From positions 124,001-188,000 of the forward strand of contig DIZF01000012.1 of NCBI GenBank assembly GCA_002427815.1: a stretch of DNA of 64,000 bases. The letters are read 5' to 3'. Under the pieces are notes generated by a model. It saw only the letters and a list, made by a program, of their open reading frames with translations. It did no database searches and had not been told where the DNA came from. Made by a program: the position numbers and the translations under genes. Of this stretch, positions 45,229-54,303 are shown piece after piece (within the stretch, counting starts at the first letter, position 1; the number at the start of each line of letters is the position of its first letter). Source of the stretch: Ramlibacter tataouinensis (GTDB taxonomy: Bacteria > Pseudomonadota > Gammaproteobacteria > Burkholderiales > Burkholderiaceae_C).

Positions 45229-45909
45229 ATGAAGATACTGATCGTCGAAGACGAGCCCAAGACGGGCGCATACCTCAAGCTGGGACTTACCCAGGCAGGC
45301 TTCACCGTGCATGTCGCCGAGGACGGTTGGGAGGGACTGCGGCTGGCGCGCACGCAGGAGTACGACCTCGTCGTGCTGGACGTGATGTTGCCCGGTCTGG
45401 ACGGCTGGGAGGTGATTCGCGGGATCCGGCTCGCGAACAAGGACGTCCCGGTCCTGTTCCTCACGGCGCGCGACGAGGTCGATGATCGCGTGAAGGGACT
45501 CGAGCTGGGGGCGGACGACTACCTGGTCAAGCCCTTCGCATTCCCGGAGCTGCTGGCCAGGATTCGAACCCGCCTGCGCCGCGGGCAGGCGGTTCAGCCG
45601 CTCGATAGGCTTTTGGTCGCGGACCTCGAAATCGACCTGCTGCGCCGGCGCGTCGTGCGGGCGGGCAAGAGGATCGAGTTGACTCCCAAGGAATTCTCGC
45701 TCCTCGAGCTGCTCGTGCGCCGTGCCGGCGAGGTGCTGCCGCGCATGCTGATCGCATCGCAGGTGTGGGACATGAATTTCCACAGTGAGACGAATGCGAT
45801 CGACGTCGCGGTACGCCGCCTGCGGGCCAAGGTCGACGACGGTTTCGAGGTCAAGCTCATCCAGACGGTGCGCGGAATCGGCTACGTGGTGGAGAACCCT
45901 GCCCAATGA
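45229..45909 (+). CDS. OmpR-family response regulator (heavy-metal type)
   Basis: A 226-residue response regulator. The receiver domain has acidic residues in VEDEPK and the phospho-accepting D51 in VVLDVMLPGLDGW. The C-terminal winged-helix domain contains ELTPKEFSLLELLVRRAGEVLPR and the conserved ending AVRRLRAKVDDGF...RGIGYV. This is typical of CusR/CopR-like regulators. It overlaps the kinase gene by four bases. Confidence 0.93.
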   Translation: MKILIVEDEPKTGAYLKLGLTQAGFTVHVAEDGWEGLRLARTQEYDLVVLDVMLPGLDGWEVIRGIRLANKDVPVLFLTARDEVDDRVKGLELGADDYLVKPFAFPELLARIRTRLRRGQAVQPLDRLLVADLEIDLLRRRVVRAGKRIELTPKEFSLLELLVRRAGEVLPRMLIASQVWDMNFHSETNAIDVAVRRLRAKVDDGFEVKLIQTVRGIGYVVENPAQ

Positions 45910-47387
45910 AGCGCCCCATTTCCCTGACGGTCCGGATGAGCCTCTTGTTCGCCTTGTCGGCGGCCGCGGTGCTCATGATCGCCGGCGCCACGTTCGAGCG
46001 CGCCCTCGACGAACGGTTGTTGCGACGCGACGTCGAGGAGCTTTCCGGAAAAATGGAATTGATCCGGGACATCGTCCTGTCGATCCACAACTTCGAGGAC
46101 GCCTCCAATCTGCCGATCCGCATGAACGATGTGGTCTTCGGGCACCCCGGCATCGTCATCTCGGTGCGCAGCGGGGATGGCGCCGTGCTTTTCTCCGCGG
46201 GCGACCAGCAGGTGGCCAAGCAGATCCAGGACGAACTCACGCCCGCCGGCGTCAAGCCGGCCAGGAAGCGGTTCGGCGACAAGTACTATCGGTACGTGTC
46301 GGGGCGGGTGTCGCGAGGCGCGCCGGAAGGCGGTCCGGTCAACGTGACGATCGCGCTCGACGTGACCGAGGATCGGAATTTCGTGAGCGAGATGCAGCGA
46401 TACGTCTGGCTGGGCGTGGCGCAGATCGCCGTGGTGCTCGGCGGCCTCGGGTGGATCGTCGTGCGCCATGGCCTGGCGCCTCTGCGACAGGTCTCCGCCA
46501 TGGTGGCGGCCATTTCCACCCGGCAGCTCGACAGGCCCCTCGAGGACCGGATAGTGCCGAAGGAACTGCTCGAGCTGGTGACGGCTTTCAACACCATGCT
46601 CGCGCGGCTGCACGAAACGTTTGGTCGCCTGACGAACTTCTCGTCGGACATCGCGCACGAGCTGCGCACACCCATCCAGAACCTGTTGATCCAGACGCAG
46701 GTGACGTTGGGCGGTGACGACGACGTCGACGCGTACCGAGCCGTCCTGCAGTCCAACGCGGAGGAATATCAGCGCCTGTCGGGCATGATCTCCGACATGC
46801 TGTTCCTCGCCAAGGCCGACAATAAGCAGGCCTCGCTGAAGAAGGAGTCCATGGAGCTGGACGTCGAGATCGGCAGGCTCTTCGAATTCTACGAGGCGCT
46901 CGCCGCGGAGCAGGGAATCGAGCTTCGGCAAACGGGCGCCGCGACCGTGTTCGCCGACCGCACGATGATCCAGAGAGCCTTGTCCAACCTTCTCTCCAAT
47001 GCGATCCGGTTCACTCCACGCGGCATGGCGATCGACGTCGGTGTCGGTGCCGCGGACGGCTGGGCGAACATCGCAGTCAGGAACCCGGGACCCGAGATCC
47101 CGCCGGAGCACAGGGAACGCATCTTCGAGCGCCTGTACCGGATCGATCCTTCGAGGCGGCAAGGACAAACGGACAACGTGGGGCTGGGCCTGGCGATCAC
47201 GAAGTCCATCGTGGAAATGCACGGTGGACAAATCAGTATGGCTTCGCGCGATGGATACGTCACGTTCCTGATCAGGATTCCCCTGGGTTCGGTGTTAGAC
47301 GGTACGAATGCTGCCGGCGACTCTTTTTCAACGGGTGGCCGCGCGGTTGTACTGACGATGCCCCAGGCTCCTCAAGCGGGCGATTAA
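45906..47387 (+). CDS. Sensor histidine kinase (CusS-like)
   Basis: A 493-residue membrane kinase with an N-terminal helix (SLLFALSAAAVLMIAGAT), a periplasmic sensor loop of about 150 residues, a second helix near residue 170, and a HAMP segment. Then come the dimerisation/His motif FSSDIAHELRTP (His near 255) and the ATPase motifs NLLSNAIRF and GLGLAITKSI. It matches heavy-metal sensor kinases. The IS630 copy begins one base after its stop codon, so any genes normally downstream (efflux or others) may have been cut off. Confidence 0.92.
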   Translation: MKRPISLTVRMSLLFALSAAAVLMIAGATFERALDERLLRRDVEELSGKMELIRDIVLSIHNFEDASNLPIRMNDVVFGHPGIVISVRSGDGAVLFSAGDQQVAKQIQDELTPAGVKPARKRFGDKYYRYVSGRVSRGAPEGGPVNVTIALDVTEDRNFVSEMQRYVWLGVAQIAVVLGGLGWIVVRHGLAPLRQVSAMVAAISTRQLDRPLEDRIVPKELLELVTAFNTMLARLHETFGRLTNFSSDIAHELRTPIQNLLIQTQVTLGGDDDVDAYRAVLQSNAEEYQRLSGMISDMLFLAKADNKQASLKKESMELDVEIGRLFEFYEALAAEQGIELRQTGAATVFADRTMIQRALSNLLSNAIRFTPRGMAIDVGVGAADGWANIAVRNPGPEIPPEHRERIFERLYRIDPSRRQGQTDNVGLGLAITKSIVEMHGGQISMASRDGYVTFLIRIPLGSVLDGTNAAGDSFSTGGRAVVLTMPQAPQAGD

Positions 47388-48516
47388 TACTAATTTGCGT
47401 TCAACGATATAGATGTTATCCAGCTGAACCCGGTCATGCTCTGCATTCGTGCATGGTCTGATTCGAGAGCTCGCAAGTCGGCGCTGAGGGCCTTGTCTGC
47501 CGCGTCGAGGTTCGCAAATACCGTGTTGCCGACGCAGTCCTCACGCAGCGCATCCCAGATGTGTTCCGCCGGATTGATCTCTGGACTCCAGGGCGGCAAC
47601 AAGACCAGTCGCATGTTCTGGGGAACTTCGAGTTCATGGGCGATGTGCCAGCCCGCTTGATCCATGACCATGACGATGAACTCCTCGGGATGGCGTTCTG
47701 CCACGGTGCTCAGGAACAACGACATGGTCTGGGCATTGACCCACGGCAAGATCAAGCTGTCCATCACACCGTCGTGCGGGCTGACCGCGGCAAAGGCGTA
47801 ACTGAACTTGCGCGTCAGCCGAGCACCCACCACCGGACGCACACCAGTGGGCGCCCAGCAGCGCCTGGGCTTTCCCAATAGCCCAAAGCGACCCTCGTCC
47901 TGGAACATCAACCGCACACCTCGGCCTTGCTCAGCCTGGCGCCCGACCTCTTGGCGTACCAGGCGGCGCAGTTTTTTTAAAGGCGTCCTGCGCCAGCATG
48001 TCCGCCTTGGGGTGGCGCGGACGGGGCACGACTTTGCGCCAGCCATGGCGGTCCAGCATCCGATAGACAGTCGAGGCGGCCACCGCACTGCCCACTTGTT
48101 GCTCCAGGGCGCGTTTGATTTCGCTCACATGAAGCAATCCGCCGGCCTGCGCCTTAGCGGCGAACGGGGCCAACAGATCGATCTCCGCCTCAGCACTCAA
48201 GTGCTGATGACGCCGGCCGCCGCGACCGCGCAAGTCAAACAGCGCCTCCCCCTCCTTGGCCCAGCGCGAATGGATGACGTGAACCGTGGCGGTTGACCAA
48301 CCCAGCAACTGCGCGATCTCAGCCGCCGTACTGCCCAGCGTTGCGCGAATCAACACGCACTGGATTCGCTGGTACTCGGCGTGACTGCTGGCCCGCTTGA
48401 GTCGATCCGCCAGCGCGGCAATCGTTGCCTTGTCCGATGAGATCAGATTCTTCATGCCCAGCTCCTGGAAGTCTGAGCACGATCATAATATCTAATTCAT
48501 TGAACGCAAAGTGGTA
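47388..48516. mobile_element. IS630-family insertion sequence
   Basis: Terminal inverted repeats run inward from CTAATTTGCGTTCAA (47390) and, on the other strand, from CCACTTTGCGTTCAA (48514), with similarity continuing for about 15 more bases. TA dinucleotides at 47388-47389 and 48515-48516 fit the TA target duplication of this family. It lies one base past the kinase stop codon. Confidence 0.85.
47390..48455 (-). CDS. IS630-family transposase, two frames
   Basis: The upstream frame (48455 to about 47931) encodes the helix-turn-helix part: AEIAQLLGWSTATVHVIHSRW and STVYRMLDRHGWRK. The downstream frame (about 47980 to 47390) encodes the DDE catalytic part with QDEGRFGL, VMDQAGWH and PPWSPEINPAEHIWD. 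The two join at a run of seven A's (47972-47978 on the minus strand as TTTAAAAAAAC), needing a +1 shift. This is the normal IS630 expression mode, so I treat it as one gene rather than a pseudogene. Confidence 0.85.
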
Positions 48517-48742
48517 TAAGTCTTATCGCGCTTTGTTTTTCGTATTCTGAGTCGCCCCCAGCTACAACTCTCAGTGTCAGGTATCGGGCTTTCAGTTTCG
48601 ACTGTTCTACAGCCGCATTCAATCTGGAGCCGACCTTCGATTGCGGAGGCTCGAATGCTCGCAAGTGGCCGTCAAGGCAAATTGGCAGACCGAATTCGAA
48701 CGACTCCTTCCGCTTGCAATGCGGACGGCCAATCTGGGCAGA
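48517..48742. other. Short gap right of the IS630 copy
   Basis: No recognisable gene. It may be the remnant of a gene interrupted when the IS or the cargo was acquired. Confidence 0.4.
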
Positions 48743-48949
48743 TCACTTATCCTCAATGGGGTCTTTGAGAGCAGTCCTTGATGTCCGTTTGCTGTTGTCG
48801 CCAAGGGCGCGCATCCCGTCAACAGGGTCGGGTTCAGCCATACCAACAATCTTTCGCATCGCTGTCACATAGCCCACCTTGTAGATCGCACGCCCTTTGG
48901 CGTTCAGAACTCGCCCATGATCGTCCTGCGTCCAACCTTCATCGCGCAT
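48743..48949 (-). CDS. Small hypothetical protein
   Basis: A 68-residue frame (MRDEGWTQDDHGRVLNAKG...) downstream of the helicase gene on the same strand. The same frame is open upstream, reading RLTDSEKEALRHATGNKL before the ATG, up to the end of the helicase gene; the true start may use a rare codon there. Mixed charged composition looks protein-like. No family recognised. Confidence 0.4.
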   Translation of the reverse strand: MRDEGWTQDDHGRVLNAKGRAIYKVGYVTAMRKIVGMAEPDPVDGMRALGDNSKRTSRTALKDPIEDK

Positions 48950-48996
48950 CAGCTTGTTGCCGGTGGCATGCCGTAGCGCTTCCTTCTCAGAGTCGG

Positions 48997-50778
48997 TTAG
49001 GCGAAGGCCGGAGACATCGCGAGCTCAAATGGTATCCCGGCCTCACGAATGAACTGCACAGGAGAGTCGCTGTAAGAAACGACGAAGCGCTCTTTGGCGC
49101 GAGTCAATGCGACGTAAAAGAGCCGCCTCTCCGCGTCGGTGTCGACCAGGCTGGACCCGTCGCTGGGCTTGTTGGCGTCGATGAGAAACACCGTATCGAA
49201 CTCAAGCCCCTTGCTCGAATGCATCGTCAGCAGCCGAACCGCGTCCGCCCGACCTTCGGCCTGCTGCAAAGTCTGGATGGTGGTCAATCGGGTCGACAGC
49301 TTGCCTTTGAGCTGCGTCAGCACATGCACGGCGTCTGCGAGCAATTTGGGCACTCTACGCTCGGCCCTGCGGCGCGTGTCCTCGTCCCTGATGGCGTCCT
49401 GCAGCAGTTCCTGCATGAAGGACGCGACCTCGGAGATCACAATGTCGAACATTCCCCTTTGCGTTTCCGCGCGCCACTTGCTCGTCGCGTCGACGAACTT
49501 CTCCAGTAGCGTCCTGTCCAGCGCGGTCGCGGAGTTCAGATCGGGAATCTCGCCGTCCAGGAAGTCGCGGCACTCGCGGCCAAGGGTCTGGGCCATCTCG
49601 AACACAAGTGCGTTGTCGAGCTTGGAGGCGGTAAGCACCGGCAGCAGATCGGCCGTCCTCAAGGTAACCAGCGCGCGAAGCAGTGCCAGGAACAAGGCCA
49701 GCTCGGGCGTATCCCACATGGACGGGCCTTCCCTGCGAAACGGAATCTCGGCGGTCGTGAGCGCGGTTTGCGCCGACCAGAGTGCGACGTTCGTGCGCGC
49801 CAGGATAGCGATGGACTCGCCCTCCTTGCGAAAGTGTTGGATCATTTCAGCCACGGTGTGGCACTCGGACTTCAGGTCTGTGCATGAGACGGCCAGCAAA
49901 GTTCCGCCGGGGCCTCGGACGGCCTTTTGGTTCTTGGGGATCCGGTGCGGATCGTTAAAGGCGATCAACTCCGTTGCATGGGCCACGAGCTCGTTGCGGC
50001 TGCGAAAGTTCTCGCCCAGGACGATGGTTTTAGCGCCCGCTTCGTTGGCGAAGTACTGCAGGCCCTGGTAGCCCATGGCGTTGCGCCATTCATAAATGGT
50101 CTGGTCATCGTCCGCGACCAGCGTGGTCTTTACGCCCGCCTTGCTGTGAATCAGCATAAATGCGACCTGGACCTCGTCGGCGTCCTGCATCTCGTCGCCG
50201 ATCAGGTGGGTGATGCTAAGCAATGGCATCTCGCCAGAACCCATCCTGAGGGTGCATTCGCGCATGATGGTGGACAGGTCAATGGCGTGACTGGCCTTCA
50301 GCTTGCGCAGGTACGTCCGGATGAACGTGAGGTGTTCGCTGTCAAAGTCTGCTTCGTTGGGATGCAGCGCCGTTTGATAGCGATCCAGCGCGGCTGAGTG
50401 TTTCTCGCGGGCTTCGGGATCGAGGCTGCGCAACATGCCCCCGAGCATTGCTGCGCGGGCCGGTGGCGGCAGGAGCTTGCTCGGGGACTTGGTGTAGCGC
50501 TGGTAATGGCGCAGGGCGATGGCGTTGAATGTGCCCACCAGCAGCCGGCTGCCGATCTGGGCAGCGCCATGAAGCCGCGCTTCACGGGCCATGCGCTCAC
50601 GCATTTCGCCCGCCGCCGCGGTGGTGAACGTCATCATCCCGAGCGTAGTGCCGACTGCGCTGAGGATGCGTACGCCCTTGGCGACCGAAGTGGAGGTTTT
50701 GCCAGAGCCCGGGCCGGCGAAGATGATCAGGTTGTCATCGAAGTGGACCGCTGCCCGCTGTGATGTCGTAAGGGACAT
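48997..50778 (-). CDS. UvrD/Rep-family DNA helicase
   Basis: A 593-residue superfamily 1A helicase. Motif I (Walker A) AGPGSGKTS is at residues 21-29, motif II GDEMQDAD near 193, motif III VADDDQTIYEWR, motif IV GENFRS, and the C-terminal motifs LLTMHSSKGLEFDTVF and DAERRLFYVALTRAK. It is a 3'-5' helicase, likely for element replication, transfer or repair. It follows the uncharacterised 291-aa gene by 30 bases. Confidence 0.94.
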   Translation of the reverse strand: MSLTTSQRAAVHFDDNLIIFAGPGSGKTSTSVAKGVRILSAVGTTLGMMTFTTAAAGEMRERMAREARLHGAAQIGSRLLVGTFNAIALRHYQRYTKSPSKLLPPPARAAMLGGMLRSLDPEAREKHSAALDRYQTALHPNEADFDSEHLTFIRTYLRKLKASHAIDLSTIMRECTLRMGSGEMPLLSITHLIGDEMQDADEVQVAFMLIHSKAGVKTTLVADDDQTIYEWRNAMGYQGLQYFANEAGAKTIVLGENFRSRNELVAHATELIAFNDPHRIPKNQKAVRGPGGTLLAVSCTDLKSECHTVAEMIQHFRKEGESIAILARTNVALWSAQTALTTAEIPFRREGPSMWDTPELALFLALLRALVTLRTADLLPVLTASKLDNALVFEMAQTLGRECRDFLDGEIPDLNSATALDRTLLEKFVDATSKWRAETQRGMFDIVISEVASFMQELLQDAIRDEDTRRRAERRVPKLLADAVHVLTQLKGKLSTRLTTIQTLQQAEGRADAVRLLTMHSSKGLEFDTVFLIDANKPSDGSSLVDTDAERRLFYVALTRAKERFVVSYSDSPVQFIREAGIPFELAMSPAFA

Positions 50779-50808
50779 GGAGTTCCCGCGCGCGGGCAGT
50801 GGTCAACG

Positions 50809-51684
50809 TCAGGCGCCGGCGGCGCCAGCCGGTGCTGCGACGGGTTCGGCAGTCGTGGCCTTCTTGGAAACGCGCGGCTTCTTGGCATTCGCGGCGGCTG
50901 CGGTGGTTGCGGCCATGTCCGAAATCAGGTCGGCGGCGGATTCGCCCAGCACGTGGTTGGCAGGGTCGTGGACGGCTTCGTCGGCTACAACCTGGTCGAA
51001 CTCCTGTACCGCCGAGTCGAGGGCTTGCTCGGCGTGCGTCATCTCCGGATCGGGGGCAGCGCTGTTCGCGGCAGAGAGGCGTTGAACCTCCTTGCGCAGC
51101 TTGATCGATTCGGTCCGTACCATCGCGCTGTACGCGCGCACGGCCTTGCGGCACAGCAGTTCGGCGGACTTGCGCTGGTTTCCGTCGATCAGGCCGTTCA
51201 GCGTGGCTTGGCCGGTGAGGGTGTAGACCTCGTCCAGGCGATCCAGCCCGGTCATGTAGCTGCGCGATCCTGCGGCGATGATGGGCACCACCTTGTATTC
51301 CGGGTGGAGGTAGACGGCGGTCTCGCCCGAGGCGTTGGTTTTGCACAGCTTTTGCAGCCGCTCCGCGTTGAGCTGCAGCATGCGAAGGATGTCTTCGAGC
51401 TTCTTGGCGGACAGCGCGGCGAACGCATCGAGCACGTCCTGGCTGAACTCGCGGCGACGGCGATAGACGGATTCGAGGTGCAAGGTCCGCGATACCAGGG
51501 GAAATTCGCGTTTGTAGAACTGGATGGCGGCCGGAGAGTTTAGGCGGCGGCGCAGGAAGACGACCGGGTCGCTGAAGCGCTCGGCGTACTCCTTGCCGAA
51601 GGTCTCTGACATGGCCGCGTGCTGTTCTGCCGCTGTGATCGGCCTGTCGAGAATGTCGTCGCCCGTCGAATCGCTTTGCTTCAT
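50809..51684 (-). CDS. Uncharacterised protein, possibly AcaB-like (DUF1845)
   Basis: A 291-residue soluble, mainly helical protein. Its first 200 residues (FGKEYAERFSDPVVFLRRR, then helices to LRKEVQRLSAAN) resemble the DUF1845/AcaB type found on conjugative elements near helicase and transfer genes. The C-terminus is alanine-rich and acidic, then basic (KKPRVSKKATTAEP). AcaB-type proteins are transcription-related. My family call is weak; the gene itself is likely real (operon with the helicase). Confidence 0.6.
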   Translation of the reverse strand: MKQSDSTGDDILDRPITAAEQHAAMSETFGKEYAERFSDPVVFLRRRLNSPAAIQFYKREFPLVSRTLHLESVYRRRREFSQDVLDAFAALSAKKLEDILRMLQLNAERLQKLCKTNASGETAVYLHPEYKVVPIIAAGSRSYMTGLDRLDEVYTLTGQATLNGLIDGNQRKSAELLCRKAVRAYSAMVRTESIKLRKEVQRLSAANSAAPDPEMTHAEQALDSAVQEFDQVVADEAVHDPANHVLGESAADLISDMAATTAAAANAKKPRVSKKATTAEPVAAPAGAAGA

Positions 51685-52350
51685 GTGTGCTCCTGGTTCA
51701 CGTCAGGCCCGGAGACGGGCCAAGGGTGAAGTCAGTTTAGAAACAGCAAGCGCCCGTTCAGGAGTTGCAAACGGCCCGAAACACGGCTTTGCGACTCCCG
51801 CCGGTTCGAAAGTTGGATTTTTTGAAGAGAAGGTGCAGGCTGGCGCGAAGCGCTGGAGGGGTTGAGCGGCTGGCGGATCGGGCGGGACCGGAGTGGCGGC
51901 AACTCAGAAAGTTTGGCCGCCTGCCAGAAACTGTGATAGAAATGGGGTGTCGGCGGCTAGGCCACCGGCCGTGCAGCTGGGGTACGTAAACATCCCGAGC
52001 CTTTATCAAGATGGACCCGACGCGACGGCGTTAGTCCGCGCGAAAGCGCAAAGCAGTTTTGGCTTGCCGCCATTGGTCCTCGGACCGTGGCGGCAACATC
52101 TAGCCAAAGGTGCTCAAGGACACGACACGCCCGTACGTTGCCGCGTTGTCCGTGGAAAGACCCAAACCACCCGTGCATCCTGTCGTCAAGGTGGCTTCGG
52201 TTTTTTCATGGGCGCAAGTCCTGAAAAGAGCCAGGCGGTCGCAAGACTGCGTGGCGAGCTGACCTCTGTCAGCCCTTTCAATCTCACCGCAGAAGCGACG
52301 GTTCGCCGTCCCTGATTCGGTGTCTGGGGAAACCCATCATCAACGACCCA
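51685..52350. other. Long divergent intergenic region with strong hairpin
   Basis: About 660 bases between the minus-strand helicase operon and the plus-strand maintenance operon. No gene is convincing. A very strong hairpin at 52064-52096 pairs TTGCCGCCA with TGGCGGCAA and, inside, GGTCC with GGACC. The region probably holds divergent promoters and perhaps an origin or regulatory RNA. Confidence 0.5.
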
Positions 52351-52404
52351 TGCGGGGCCTGCTCCGCGAGGGGTTGGCTCCTTTAATTTTTTTACTGGAG
52401 CCAA
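52351..52404 (+). promoter_or_regulatory. Leader RNA upstream of the small membrane protein (copy 1)
   Basis: Stem 1 is TGCGG (52351-52355) with CCGCG (52364-52368). The loop GGCC can pair with GGCT (52376-52379). TTGGCTCC (52374-52381) is perfectly complementary to GGAGCCAA (52397-52404), which contains the GGAG ribosome site six bases before the ATG. A T-rich loop lies between. Confidence 0.62.
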
Positions 52405-52406
52405 TC

Positions 52407-52544
52407 ATGAAAGCAATCATTGCTATCGTTGCCATCGTCTGTGTCGTCTACGGCGCCATGGGCACGCTTGCTGCAAAGCAATCGACCACCACCGTTCAGA
52501 AAAGTCTCGACCGCATGACAGCGGTCGATGCCGCTCTGAAATAA
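52407..52544 (+). CDS. Small single-pass membrane protein (45 aa)
   Basis: A 45-residue protein with one N-terminal hydrophobic helix (IIAIVAIVCVVYGAMGTLAA) followed by a polar helix (STTTVQKSLDRMTAVDAAL). Its ribosome site GGAG sits within a leader hairpin, and a strong terminator follows at once. It is thus a separately controlled short transcript at the head of the maintenance operon. Too short for family assignment; holins, small toxins or stress peptides have similar layouts. Confidence 0.65.
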   Translation: MKAIIAIVAIVCVVYGAMGTLAAKQSTTTVQKSLDRMTAVDAALK

Positions 52545-52576
52545 AAGCATCAGCCGCGCAAGCGGTTGATGCTTTT
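52543..52576 (+). terminator. Terminator after the 45-aa gene
   Basis: Stem AAAAGCATCA / TGATGCTTTT extended inside by CCGC / GCGG, loop GCAA. The outer A/T arms give a bidirectional terminator with a T-tract on both strands. Confidence 0.9.
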
Positions 52577-52621
52577 CTCATTTCAGGGCCTCTGAACTCG
52601 TTCCAGCACTAAGGAGGAACC

Positions 52622-52681
52622 ATGAAGTTCAACCACTCGCCCTCTGGAGGCGATCGTGAGCGCGCGCGCTCCCGGCATTAG
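52622..52681 (+). CDS. Possible leader peptide (19 aa)
   Basis: MKFNHSPSGGDRERARSRH, with AAGGAGG five bases before the ATG. It overlaps the start of the next gene (GTG 52656) by 26 bases in another frame and could couple translation. It is short and arginine-rich; no relatives can be judged. Confidence 0.35.
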   Translation: MKFNHSPSGGDRERARSRH

Positions 52682-53330
52682 TGGCCTCGCGCCACAACAA
52701 CTTTTCTTCCCTTTCGTCGCATCAGACACTCGCGATAGGCTGCACCAGCTGTATCACGAGCACTTCGACAAGGCCGAGCGCAGCGCCGTCAAGCGCGCTG
52801 AAACGCAACGCCGCAAACTGTCGTTGAAAGTCGTCGATGGCAGAACCCTGCCGTTCGACTCTCCCCGCTTCTTTGCCATCCTTGACCGGCCCATCGGCTT
52901 GCACAAGGAATCAGACCTCGACGTTCAGCCGTTGCCGGACACCGATGAACACGCGCTCCCGCGCGTGGTCGGATCCGAAGACGGCGAAAAGGTCGAATGG
53001 TCGGACCAGGCCATCGAGGAGCTTCACGAGGGGCTTTTGCTCTATTCGTTGAATCTGCTCAAGAGCAGGGGCAATGCGGAAGAAAAACAAGAAATCCTGC
53101 GATGGATTTGGGCGCCCTCAGTCTTCTGCTGGGTGTCCCGAAAAGTCGTAGGCGTCAACCAAATGATCCCCATTCACCGGCATGACCTGCCGTTCACCTA
53201 CGAGCGATGCTGCGCATTTGCTGGCCAAGACCCTGAGCGGTTGCGGTCCGGCTTGGCCTATGTGCTGCGCACATTCATCAAGGGTGAAGGTCTTCCGCTC
53301 GCGGAACTGGGAATCGACATCGATACCTGA
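52656..53330 (+). CDS. Hypothetical protein (224 aa)
   Basis: Starts at GTG with GGAGG five bases upstream. It is a soluble, mostly helical protein with no recognised domain (FFPFVASDTRDRLHQLYHEHF; IEELHEGLLLYSLNLLKSR; APSVFCWVSRKVVGVN). It is followed 13 bases later by the MoxR-like gene, so it belongs to the same operon and probably helps that ATPase system. Confidence 0.65.
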   Translation: MSARAPGISGLAPQQLFFPFVASDTRDRLHQLYHEHFDKAERSAVKRAETQRRKLSLKVVDGRTLPFDSPRFFAILDRPIGLHKESDLDVQPLPDTDEHALPRVVGSEDGEKVEWSDQAIEELHEGLLLYSLNLLKSRGNAEEKQEILRWIWAPSVFCWVSRKVVGVNQMIPIHRHDLPFTYERCCAFAGQDPERLRSGLAYVLRTFIKGEGLPLAELGIDIDT

Positions 53331-53343
53331 AAGGCATAAGACG

Positions 53344-54303
53344 ATGTCCCAATCTTTTCAACTCAAGCCGGCGAGCTACTCGCTGGCCAAAGAGTTCAAC
53401 GTGCAGGTCGATCCTCGTGCGGTGATCACCGGCTATGAACCTGGACACCACGCCGTCCCGCCCAAGGACGACGGCTATGTGTTCAATCGCGGACGTTTGC
53501 GCGACATGCTCGCATTCTGGGAAGCAGGCCTCATTGGCCTGAAGCTCCAGGGCGATCCCAGCACGGGCAAGAGCTCGCTGCCCGAGCAGTTCCACGCGCG
53601 CCTGAACTGGCCGCTGTACAAGGTCAGCTGCACGCCCACTACCGAGGCGTATCAGCTCCTGGGCCAGTTGGTCCCGGGGTTGGACGGCAGGCTGGCCTGG
53701 ACCGATGGTCCTGTGCTGCGCGCTGCGCGCGAGGGCTCTTCGGTCCTGCTGGACGAGGGCAATGTCATGGAGCCGGGCCAGGCGACGAGCATGAACCTGC
53801 TGCTCGATGGCTACTGCATCACGATTCCCGAGACCGGTGAGATCGTGACGCCCAAGCCTGGGTTCCGCGTCTTCTGGACCGAGAACCCCGTGGACTCGCG
53901 GCTGGTCGTGGCAGGACGCAACGTCCAGGATGCGCCGTTCGAAGACCGCTGGATGGTCATGTCGGTGGACTATCTGCCCGCCGACGAGGAAATCCGCGTC
54001 GTCAAGAATGCGCTGCTGAAGGTCGGCACGGACCCCAACAAGGCGGAACTGACCGCCAAGCTGGTGGTGGGCGTTGCCAATCAGACGCGGCAGGCCTATC
54101 GCAATCGCGACAAGGTCATCGTGAGCCCGATGTCGACCCGTTCGGCGATCCGCTGGGCTAAGTTGATCCGGCGCTTCCAGAACGTCAAGGCGGAAGAAGG
54201 TGGTCCCACCATCTACGCTTTGCGCCGCGGCGTCTCCATGTCGCCCGAGCAGCGTGACGCTGTCGAGGAGTACACCCGTGCTGCCGTCGGCACCGCGCCC
54301 TGA
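53344..54303 (+). CDS. MoxR-like AAA+ ATPase
   Basis: A 319-residue AAA+ ATPase of the MoxR/CobS type. Walker A GDPSTGKS occupies residues 70-77, Walker B LLDEGN is at 135-140, and a sensor/arginine region lies at PFEDRWMVM. Such ATPases act as chaperones that remodel metal or protein complexes together with VWA partners; one VWA gene lies in this operon at 57861. It starts with MSQSFQLKPASYSL and overlaps the next gene by 26 bases. Confidence 0.9.
   Translation: MSQSFQLKPASYSLAKEFNVQVDPRAVITGYEPGHHAVPPKDDGYVFNRGRLRDMLAFWEAGLIGLKLQGDPSTGKSSLPEQFHARLNWPLYKVSCTPTTEAYQLLGQLVPGLDGRLAWTDGPVLRAAREGSSVLLDEGNVMEPGQATSMNLLLDGYCITIPETGEIVTPKPGFRVFWTENPVDSRLVVAGRNVQDAPFEDRWMVMSVDYLPADEEIRVVKNALLKVGTDPNKAELTAKLVVGVANQTRQAYRNRDKVIVSPMSTRSAIRWAKLIRRFQNVKAEEGGPTIYALRRGVSMSPEQRDAVEEYTRAAVGTAP

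Noticed and set aside
47390..48455. Broken transposase (pseudogene)
   Set aside because: The seven-A frameshift site and intact inverted repeats fit the normal IS630 expression mode.
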